Shown here: one piece after another, positions 25,197 to 31,866 of the stretch | Layout: each line of letters begins with the position of its first letter | How positions within the stretch are numbered: position 1 is the stretch's first letter | Source of the DNA: JBGSYJ01 sp041748075 | GTDB taxonomy: Bacteria > Acidobacteriota > Thermoanaerobaculia > Gp7-AA8 | Length of the DNA: 35,979 nt | Direction: 5' to 3' | Assembly: GCA_041748075.1 (NCBI GenBank) | Contig: JBGTDX010000040.1 | Coordinates: forward strand, 1 to 35,979 | Translations under genes and position numbers: made by a program | The notes under the pieces: model-generated | The model's database searches: none | The model's input: only the letters and a program-made list of their open reading frames with translations | What the model was told of the DNA's origin: nothing

Positions 25197-25427
25197 CGGC
25201 GTCACTCTCCGTTCCGACGAGGAGATTGAGGAATTTGGCCGCCGCCATGCTCGCCCTCGTACCGCGAAGTCGGGGAGAGGCTGGCGCGCAGCATCCGCGC
25301 AGACGTTGGGGACTTGCGAGATCGGGACCGAATGAAGCCCTTTGCAGGATGAGCCGGGCGTATTTTTCAGCAGCCGCCGCAGACATCTATTGAAACGCCG
25401 GCAGAAGCAGGGCCGGGAAGGGCAATC
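25197..25427. other. 231-bp intergenic region with a partial repeat
   Basis: The region separates the oxidase operon from the GGDEF gene. Most of it is a half copy of the repeat at 27091-27281, and the first 35 bases resemble the sequence after the second SCO copy (CCGTTCCgACGAGGAGAT against CCGTTCCCGCGAGGAGAT at 35292). No gene or clear terminator is visible. Confidence 0.5.
25262..25324. repeat. Partial copy of the 27101-27162 dispersed repeat
   Basis: CCGCGAAGTCGGGGAGAGG is shared exactly, followed by a TGGCGCGC-GCAT-CGCGCA-ACGT pattern and CTTGCGAGATCG, matching 27101-27162 with scattered changes. The hairpin arm and the second half of the longer element are missing. Confidence 0.7.
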
Positions 25428-27026
25428 GTGAATCCCACATCATTGATGGATCATCTTCGCCGCCGCTACATGGCGACGTTCCCGGACCGACTCGAAGAGG
25501 TACGCAATGGCTTGACCAGTCTTTCAGAAGCTCCTTCCGATCTGATCCGCGTTGACACTCTCATGCGCGGGCTTCACGGAATCGCCGGCAGCGCTGGAAT
25601 GGTGGGCTTTCATGAGCTGACCGATCTTGCGCGCTCCGCCGAGTATCTGTGCCTCGACATTCTGAAAAGCCCGACCGGCGCTTCCCAATCCGATCGCGAA
25701 CAGTTGGAAACAATGGTGGCCGGTCTCGAGGCCAGGTGGAAGCTTGAAACGGCAGACGTGGCATCAGCCGCACCAGCCATCCAGAAGTATGTCGTTCTCG
25801 CCGACCGCGACGAAGGCATCCTGCAGGAGCTCTCTTCTGCAATCGAGCGTGAAGGCGTCCAGGTGCGCACCGCGCGATCTCTTGCCGAGGCGTTGTCTTT
25901 GCTGGATCAAGAACTGCCGGAGGCCCTGCTCACCGAAGCAGATCTCGGAGACGGTCCGGGAACTGCTCTTCTCGAGAATCTGCGCGCCCGCTGCGGAGGC
26001 GACTCCGTACTGGCGATCACCATGGGCGAGAACTTCCAGTTTCTCGACAAGGTCAGAGCTGTGAAGGCGGGCGCCGACGCCTGTCTCGACAAGCCAGTCG
26101 ATCGGCATGCTGTGGTGCAACTACTCGAGAACGTATGGAAGGGCGAATCGACGCCTCGTCGGATTCTCTATGTCGAAGACGATTTCGATCAGGCCGCCAT
26201 CGTCACAGACGTGCTGCAGGATGCCGGATACGAGGTCGTCGTCTGCGAGTCTCCCGCCCGTTTCGAAGAAGTACTCCATGCATTCCGTCCCGAACTGATC
26301 CTCATGGACATCCTTCTGCCCGAGATCAGCGGCCATGATCTGGCACGCTACGTACGACTCGATCCTGCGAACGCCACTCTTCCGATTCTCTTTCTGTCCA
26401 CGGAAGGACAGATGCAGAAGCAAATTGAATCCTCGCAAGCCGGAGGAGACGATCATCTCGTCAAACCGGTTTCTCCCAGGCGCCTGCTGTCAGCGGTGGC
26501 ATCGCGCCTCGAGCGCGCCCGACTCATGCAGAGACTCATCGAGAGGGATGGACTTACCGGACTGCTGAATCGACGCGCCTTCGAGAGGCGTCTCCAGGAA
26601 CAGTGGACGCGGAACCGCGACGGCGATCATTCCTGCGTCCTCGTCATTCTGGATCTCGACCATTTCAAGCAGGTCAACGACACCTACGGGCACGTCACCG
26701 GCGACCGCGTCATCGGAGCGCTGGCTGCCCTGATGACTGCCAATCTCCGACAAACCGATTGCGTTGCCCGATACGGTGGCGAGGAGTTTGCGCTGCTTCT
26801 GGAGGGTATGAGTGAAGAGGTGGCTCTCCGGATCGTCGGGCGGCTTCTCGAGCAGTTCCGCTCGCTGGAGCAGGCTGCATGTGACGGCCGGTTTCTCAGC
26901 TCGACGTTCAGCGCAGGTCTTGCGATGCTCGGTAGCCAGGAGAGCCCGATGGCCTGGCTGCGCGAAGCCGATCAGGCTCTGTATGCGGCAAAAGAGGCGG
27001 GAAGAAACAGAATCGCTGCAGCGTGA
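25428..27026 (+). CDS. Hpt - receiver - receiver - GGDEF diguanylate cyclase
   Basis: 532 residues from GTG 25428 (GGAAGGG 5 bases upstream). Domains: Hpt 1-105 with phospho-His50 in RGLHGIAGSAGM; receiver-like 120-237 whose acceptor position is Glu170 (TEADLGDGPG) instead of Asp; receiver 244-365 with Asp294 (MDILLPEISG) and KPV; GGDEF 370-532 with active motif GGEEF (450-454) and inhibitory I-site RQTD (441-444), correctly spaced. It should make cyclic di-GMP under control of phosphotransfer, possibly from the hybrid kinases nearby. The Glu may mimic a permanently phosphorylated state. A soluble cytosolic protein. Two phospho-acceptor modules of different type in one cyclase is uncommon. 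Confidence 0.92.
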   Translation: MNPTSLMDHLRRRYMATFPDRLEEVRNGLTSLSEAPSDLIRVDTLMRGLHGIAGSAGMVGFHELTDLARSAEYLCLDILKSPTGASQSDREQLETMVAGLEARWKLETADVASAAPAIQKYVVLADRDEGILQELSSAIEREGVQVRTARSLAEALSLLDQELPEALLTEADLGDGPGTALLENLRARCGGDSVLAITMGENFQFLDKVRAVKAGADACLDKPVDRHAVVQLLENVWKGESTPRRILYVEDDFDQAAIVTDVLQDAGYEVVVCESPARFEEVLHAFRPELILMDILLPEISGHDLARYVRLDPANATLPILFLSTEGQMQKQIESSQAGGDDHLVKPVSPRRLLSAVASRLERARLMQRLIERDGLTGLLNRRAFERRLQEQWTRNRDGDHSCVLVILDLDHFKQVNDTYGHVTGDRVIGALAALMTANLRQTDCVARYGGEEFALLLEGMSEEVALRIVGRLLEQFRSLEQAACDGRFLSSTFSAGLAMLGSQESPMAWLREADQALYAAKEAGRNRIAAA

Positions 27027-27090
27027 AGAAGTGTGCAGAGTTACCGAGCGTCAAATTTTTTAAAGCGGGAGAAGGGCGTGGCGTCGTGCT

Positions 27091-27281
27091 CTCCCTCTCC
27101 CCGCGAAGTCGGGGAGAGGGTGGCGCGCGGCATTCGCGCAAACGTCAAGGCTTGCGAGATCGTCGCGCGCCGGGAGAGGGGCGTTGCGGGCTTGCTGCTG
27201 CTCAAGCCAACGGGCTGCATTCGAACTGCTTGCACGGCCCCTCTCCCCTTGCCCCTCTCCCCGTTCACACGGGGAGAGGGG
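27091..27281. repeat. Dispersed intergenic repeat with two strong hairpins
   Basis: Hairpin 1: CCCTCTCCCCG (27093-27103) and its complement (27110-27120), loop CGAAGT. Hairpin 2: CCCCTCTCCCCGT (27252-27264) and complement (27269-27281), loop TCAC. The stretch between carries the segment repeated at 25262-25324. Three open frames cross it on both strands, giving arginine/proline-rich strings (SPREVGERVARG, LSPFTRGEG) that are not proteins. It sits between the convergent GGDEF and response regulator genes, where it may also end transcription in both directions. Confidence 0.85.
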
Positions 27282-27296
27282 AATGCCGCTGCCAGC

Positions 27297-27701
27297 TCAC
27301 GAGCTCTGAGGACCCGCATCCGACGATGCCGCCGGACGTGAGCGATTCACACATTCCGTGACGAGATGCACGATGTGGTCATATCGAAAAGGCTTTTCAA
27401 CGCTCGCGAAGGCAGCAGACCGTTCGCGACGTGGACGGCGCGAGTATGCCGTCATCATGATGACTCGATCGAGCAGATCAGGTTGAGTGATGCTCCAGTA
27501 GTCGATCAGGCGCTCGCCGTCGAACACAGGCATCTGAACGTCGAGGAGGATCGCGTCATAACGCTCCTTCAGGCTCAACGCGTCAATGCCGTCGTCCATT
27601 GTCTCCACCTCGAGACCGTGGGCCTCGAGAATGGCCCGAATCGTCTCACGGATGTCGGGATCGTCGTCAATCACCAGTATGCGGGTCTTTTCGGGAAGCA
27701 T
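27297..27701 (-). CDS. Single-domain response regulator
   Basis: 134 residues, one receiver domain: acidic pair DDD at 12-14, phospho-acceptor Asp54 (LLDVQMP), Thr84 (MMTAYS) and Lys103 (EKPF). There is no output domain, so it probably relays phosphate or acts on a partner protein. Its ATG shares one base with the stop of the upstream hybrid kinase (TGATG), so the two are translationally coupled and likely work together. A short Ser/Pro-rich tail follows the receiver. Confidence 0.92.
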   Translation of the reverse strand: MLPEKTRILVIDDDPDIRETIRAILEAHGLEVETMDDGIDALSLKERYDAILLDVQMPVFDGERLIDYWSITQPDLLDRVIMMTAYSRRPRRERSAAFASVEKPFRYDHIVHLVTECVNRSRPAASSDAGPQSS

Positions 27702-28987
27702 CAGTGAGTCTCCTGCAGGTCGTTCTCTATATCAGCGATCGTATCGAGAAGAAGCTCCACATCGAAGGGTTTCCGAAGAAAACGAGCGAGGGAGTAACGA
27801 TTGAGCTCGGCGTCGTCGGCGTGCCCGGTCGAAAAGATGATGGGTAGCTCGGGATGGGCCAAGCGCAAGCGCTTTGCCACGTCGCGACCGTCGATGTCGG
27901 GGAGGCCGATATCGAGCAGTACCATGTCGGGGAGAAACCGCTCAACGGCGGCCAGCGTTTCGAGACCCGTTCGAGCGACACCGACCTGGAATCCTTCGAG
28001 CACCAGAACTTCACTCAGTCCTTCCGTGATCGACTCTTCGTCGTCTACGATCAACAGACGTCTGGCTCGAATGGGGACTCTTTCGGCAGGCGCTTCGGGC
28101 GTCGTGACCGGGTGATCCGCCGCGCTTCTGGGCAGGAAAACATGGAAGGTAGTTCCGACTCCTGCTTCGCTCTCCACGAAGATGTGGCCTTGATGACGGC
28201 TAATCACCTGGAGAGCGACGGCGAGCCCGAGGCCTGTTCCTCCGTGGGTCTTCGTCGTGAACAACGGTTCGAACAGATGTTCAAGGATCTCCTCAGAAAT
28301 GCCGGAGCCGGTATCGGACACGGACAGGTGTACGAATGACGACGAATCGGAAACCACACCGAAAGGATACTGTTCATCCTTTGAGGTCGCTTCCGCACGG
28401 ATCGTCAACGTTCCCCCTTCGGGCATCGCATCCTGAGCATTGTTGACGAGATTCGAGAAGACCTGTGAAAGTTGCAGCGCGTCCGCTATCACCACCAGAT
28501 CGTCCGGAATCCAGCTGTTGAAGGTGATGTGACTGCCGAGCTGAGCATGCAGTTCGGGAGACAGAAGTTTCCACCACGCGGCAAGATTGACGGGGCTCGT
28601 GACGGGCGCGGCGGGCTGCGTGTAGCGAAGAATATCCTGAGCAACTCTCTTCCCCCTCTGGATCGAGTTGCTGAGGTGATGAGCGCAGGTCTCCAGCATC
28701 TCCGGAGAGGGATTCGGCTGCCGCAGAAGCTCGGCGAACGGCTGCATGCCCATGAGGACGTTATTGAACTCATGCGCGACAGTCGCGGCGAGGCGCCCGA
28801 GCCCTGTCAGCCGGTTCGCCTGCACGAGTTGCGCTTCCAGAAGCTCTCTTTCCGTGATGTCGCGTGCATTCTCAATGATCGAGCTGGATCGCTCCTCGCT
28901 GTGCCGCAACTCCAGCAGCGCCCCTTTCCTCTCAGTGACGTCACAGGCAAGACCATGCACGAAGGGACCGTCACCACCTCTGGTCAT
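27701..28987 (-). CDS. Hybrid histidine kinase with collapsed PAS region
   Basis: 428 residues. The N-terminus begins in the last part of a PAS domain (HGLACDVTERK), then SEERSSSIIENA, the opening of a second PAS, runs directly into RDITERELLEAQL, the closing linker of a PAS. The PAS core of about 90-100 residues is missing in frame. The kinase core is intact: HisKA-type AHEFNN with His72, N box NNAQDAM, G boxes DTGSGIS and GTGLGLAV, and a C-terminal receiver (about 305-425) with LLDIGLPDIDG and RKPF. ATG 28987 has GGGAG 6 bases upstream. It is cytosolic as it stands; its sensor input has probably been lost or replaced. Coupled to the response regulator downstream. Confidence 0.88.
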   Translation of the reverse strand: MTRGGDGPFVHGLACDVTERKGALLELRHSEERSSSIIENARDITERELLEAQLVQANRLTGLGRLAATVAHEFNNVLMGMQPFAELLRQPNPSPEMLETCAHHLSNSIQRGKRVAQDILRYTQPAAPVTSPVNLAAWWKLLSPELHAQLGSHITFNSWIPDDLVVIADALQLSQVFSNLVNNAQDAMPEGGTLTIRAEATSKDEQYPFGVVSDSSSFVHLSVSDTGSGISEEILEHLFEPLFTTKTHGGTGLGLAVALQVISRHQGHIFVESEAGVGTTFHVFLPRSAADHPVTTPEAPAERVPIRARRLLIVDDEESITEGLSEVLVLEGFQVGVARTGLETLAAVERFLPDMVLLDIGLPDIDGRDVAKRLRLAHPELPIIFSTGHADDAELNRYSLARFLRKPFDVELLLDTIADIENDLQETH

Positions 28988-29207
28988 CGAGCGCTCCCAT
29001 CCTCGTTCATAGCCAGGCTCCTCAGAGATCCCGTGGTCGGGACCAGTTTAAAAAACATGATCGGCTCTCTCCATCAACGCTGGCTCGGCTCGGAGGTGTC
29101 AGCTTTTCCTTGCAGAAACGTTGCTCGGCAGCCTCGACATTGAGGTTCTCCCCGTACGCTCGATGTTGCGCTCTTGGCCGAATTGTCAGTCCGCCGCGGT
29201 TCTCGAA

Positions 29208-29229
29208 AAATACACGTCCGTTTGTATTT
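29208..29229. promoter_or_regulatory. AT-rich inverted repeat upstream of the TonB receptor
   Basis: AAATACA (29208-29214) and TGTATTT (29223-29229) are perfect 7-base arms around 8 bases, ending 56 bases before the receptor ATG. AT-rich symmetry in a GC-rich region and this position suit an operator, for example of a metal-responsive repressor, but it does not match a Fur box that I recognise. Confidence 0.35.
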
Positions 29230-29285
29230 ATTCGGGTTGCCGAGCGACACATGAGTCGTACCACCAGAAAAGGGGAGTTCAGATC

Positions 29286-31280
29286 ATGAAAGCTTCAGCA
29301 CTCAGCCGCGTCTCGACTCGTTCGACCATGATCCGCTCTCTCGTTCAGGCAAGTTTCGTCATCGCTCTGACCCTTTTTACGGCCGGAGCTGCGAGGGCGG
29401 ACGAACCCACCGAAGATCTCACCGAGCTCAATCTGGAGGACCTTCTCAACGTAGAGGTGACGTCGGTGGCACGCCGCGGGCAGAAGCTGGCGGAGACGCC
29501 AGCCGCCATATTTGTCATTACCAGCGAGGAAATCCGCCGCTCCGGGGCAACGACCATTCCAGATCTCCTGCGAAGGGTGCCAGGGTTCGAAGTCGCCCGT
29601 GTGAATGGAAACGTCTGGGCCGTGTCCGCTCGCGGATTCAACGGCCGTTATGCCAACAAGCTTCTGGTTTTGATCGATGGCCGCAGCATCTATTCGAATG
29701 TCTTCTCCGGCGTCGACTGGGATGAGCAGGGTCTGATGCTCGAGGACATCGAGCGGATCGAGGTGATTCGCGGTCCGGGAGGGACTCTGTGGGGGGCCAA
29801 CGCGGTGAACGGTGTCGTAAGCATCATTACGAAGAGGGCGGTCGACACCCAGGGGACGCTTCTATCGACCTCGCTCGGCAGCGGCGCGGCGGGAATGGAC
29901 GGCGCGGCGCGTTATGGTGCACGGCTGGGACAGATCGGTCACTACCGCGTATTCGCGAAGTCCTTCGATCGGCCCGGCTCACCTCTCGGGAGTGGGAGGC
30001 GAGCAGACGACGATTGGGCCGTCACACGCGCAGGGTTTCGAGCCGACTGGGATACGGAGGCGGGCGGTTTCACGATGAGCGCTGACGTTTACGATGGCAT
30101 TGCTGCTGGAAAGAGCTTTTTCGATCCGATAGCGACCAACAGCGAGATTCGAGGAGAACATCTCATCGGCAGCTGGACAGCAACCCAATCGAAGCGTTCC
30201 GAGACCAACCTTCAGGCGTTTTATCAGGACAGCAGACGGCGGTCTTTCCATCTGGACCGGCGGGCGCGCACTTTCGATGTCGAGTTCCAGCAGAATCTCA
30301 CGCTCCAGCGTCAGCAGGCTTCATGGGGTGTGTCGTACCGTTCCACATACGACGAGCTGGTGAGCCGAACCCAGGTTCTCGCTTTCGGGACTGAACGGCA
30401 GTCCGCGGATCTTTTCACAGCCTTCGTTCAGGACGAGATTCAGCTTCACCCGAAGTTCTTTGCCACGTTGGGGTCCAAAATCCACTACCAAAGCGTCTCA
30501 GGGCTCGACTGGCAGCCGAGCGTTCGAGCGCTCTGGCTGCCGACACCACGCCAGAGAGTCTGGGCCGCGGTGACTCGCGCGGTGAGAACTCCCTCGATCT
30601 CCGAGCTGGACATGACGACTCGCCCGGGCGCATTCCCGACCGGGCCGGGAACGGCGCTCCTGACAGTCGAAGGGAATCCCGATCTTCGGTCTGAGTACGT
30701 GGTCGCCTCCGAGCTGGGGTACCGGATGCATCCAGTGTCCAGCGTCACCGTGGACGTGACTGCGTTTCACAACTCCGCAGAACAGCTGGTAGCCAATTAT
30801 ATCGGTCCGTTCTACGTCGATCAGAATGGACAGGCGCGGGTCCCGATTCTCTACGGGAACATTCTTCATGGGGAGATCAGCGGGCTCGAAACATTCGCAA
30901 CGTTTCGCCCTTCAGGCCGCTGGGATCTGACGGTCGGCTACTCCTTCCTTCATACCGATCTCGTCTCAGACTCAGCAAAACCGACAGCGGTGACGATATC
31001 GCCGCAGCATCAATGGCAGCTTCGCTCGTCGGTCACGCTGATGCCACGGACCGCGCTGGAGGCGGCGGTGTATTACGTCGGCACCCGCCCCGGTCAGAAT
31101 CTTGGAGACGATTACCGCCTGGATCTTCGCGTTTCATCGGAAGTCGGTCCCATGGAGCTGAGCATCGCAGCAGAAAACCTGTTCGGCGGATCGCATCTGG
31201 AGTTCAACGGGGTGATCGAACAACCGTCGCTCGCACCAACATCTCAATCCCTCACCGGCCGCGCAACGTGGCGGTTTTGA
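29286..31280 (+). CDS. TonB-dependent outer membrane receptor
   Basis: 664 residues from ATG 29286 (GGGGAG 8-9 bases upstream); the upstream in-frame codons are not part of the gene. A signal peptide ends near ARA|DEP (residue 39). The plug domain spans about 55-175: LEDLLNVEVTSVARRGQ, AIFVITSEEIRRSGATTIPD, RRVPGF, LVLIDGRSIY and IEVIRGPGGTLWGANAVNGV. The remaining residues form the 22-strand barrel and end in a terminal Phe (WRF), as outer membrane barrels do. It would import a bound ligand using TonB energy; BtuB/FecA-like siderophore or vitamin transport is the family default. Its operon with YfiR and a CHASE8 kinase suggests ligand occupancy is also sensed. Confidence 0.93.
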   Translation: MKASALSRVSTRSTMIRSLVQASFVIALTLFTAGAARADEPTEDLTELNLEDLLNVEVTSVARRGQKLAETPAAIFVITSEEIRRSGATTIPDLLRRVPGFEVARVNGNVWAVSARGFNGRYANKLLVLIDGRSIYSNVFSGVDWDEQGLMLEDIERIEVIRGPGGTLWGANAVNGVVSIITKRAVDTQGTLLSTSLGSGAAGMDGAARYGARLGQIGHYRVFAKSFDRPGSPLGSGRRADDDWAVTRAGFRADWDTEAGGFTMSADVYDGIAAGKSFFDPIATNSEIRGEHLIGSWTATQSKRSETNLQAFYQDSRRRSFHLDRRARTFDVEFQQNLTLQRQQASWGVSYRSTYDELVSRTQVLAFGTERQSADLFTAFVQDEIQLHPKFFATLGSKIHYQSVSGLDWQPSVRALWLPTPRQRVWAAVTRAVRTPSISELDMTTRPGAFPTGPGTALLTVEGNPDLRSEYVVASELGYRMHPVSSVTVDVTAFHNSAEQLVANYIGPFYVDQNGQARVPILYGNILHGEISGLETFATFRPSGRWDLTVGYSFLHTDLVSDSAKPTAVTISPQHQWQLRSSVTLMPRTALEAAVYYVGTRPGQNLGDDYRLDLRVSSEVGPMELSIAAENLFGGSHLEFNGVIEQPSLAPTSQSLTGRATWRF

Positions 31281-31293
31281 GGACTCCTCGAAA

Positions 31294-31860
31294 GTGATAC
31301 GAATCCAACAGGCTTGCCTCAGAGGCGTCATCCTGACGCTGCTGCTCTCCGCCACATCGTCATCCGGCCAGATGACGGCGGGCGAGTACCAGCTGAAAGC
31401 AGCCTTTCTCTTCAATTTCGCGAAATTCGTCGAATGGCCAGCTGAACGCCTCCGCCCTTCTGAGCCGCTGGTCATCGGGGTGGTTGGGGACGACCGTTTC
31501 GGAACTGCACTCGACGACGTGGTCCGCGGACGATCGGTGGGTGGAAGACGCGTCACGATCCGCCGCCTCGCGTGGAACGACTACTTCGCAGGCTGTCACA
31601 TTCTCTTCATAAGCTCGTCAGAGCTTCCATATCTCCAGAAAATCCTCGGGGATGTGCGAGGCTTGAGCATCCTCACCGTAGCCGACTTCGACGGGTTCAT
31701 GCACCGCGGCGGCACAATCGAGCTGAAGACGGCAGACAGGAGGATTCAATTCTCCGTGAACCTCGGACCGGCACGGGACGCGCGCCTGAAAATCAGCTCC
31801 AAACTGCTGAACCTCGCCCAGGTCGTCTATACCCCCATCCCGAACGCAGGAACACGCTGA
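31294..31860 (+). CDS. YfiR family periplasmic protein
   Basis: 188 residues from GTG 31294 (GAGG 11 bases upstream). A signal peptide covers 1-26 (LTLLLSATSSSG). The core starts with YQLKAAFLFNFAKFVEWP, the signature of YfiR, and ends with LKISSKLLNLAQVV. In Pseudomonas, YfiR sits in the periplasm and inhibits the CHASE8-containing cyclase YfiN. Here it lies 13 bases after the TonB receptor and 6 bases before a CHASE8-like histidine kinase, so the parallel partner is a kinase. Control of the kinase by YfiR is inferred from that family knowledge and gene order. Confidence 0.9.
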   Translation: MIRIQQACLRGVILTLLLSATSSSGQMTAGEYQLKAAFLFNFAKFVEWPAERLRPSEPLVIGVVGDDRFGTALDDVVRGRSVGGRRVTIRRLAWNDYFAGCHILFISSSELPYLQKILGDVRGLSILTVADFDGFMHRGGTIELKTADRRIQFSVNLGPARDARLKISSKLLNLAQVVYTPIPNAGTR

Positions 31861-31866
31861 TCGATT

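Noticed and set aside
27023..27361. Three overlapping open frames in the repeat region
   Set aside because: They are translations of the dispersed repeat with its GC-rich hairpins, not proteins.
28988..29264. Missing N-terminal part of the hybrid kinase upstream of 28987
   Set aside because: The kinase frame stays open only back to a TAA near 29045, and the other frames show no clear PAS homology; left as an open question under the kinase finding.
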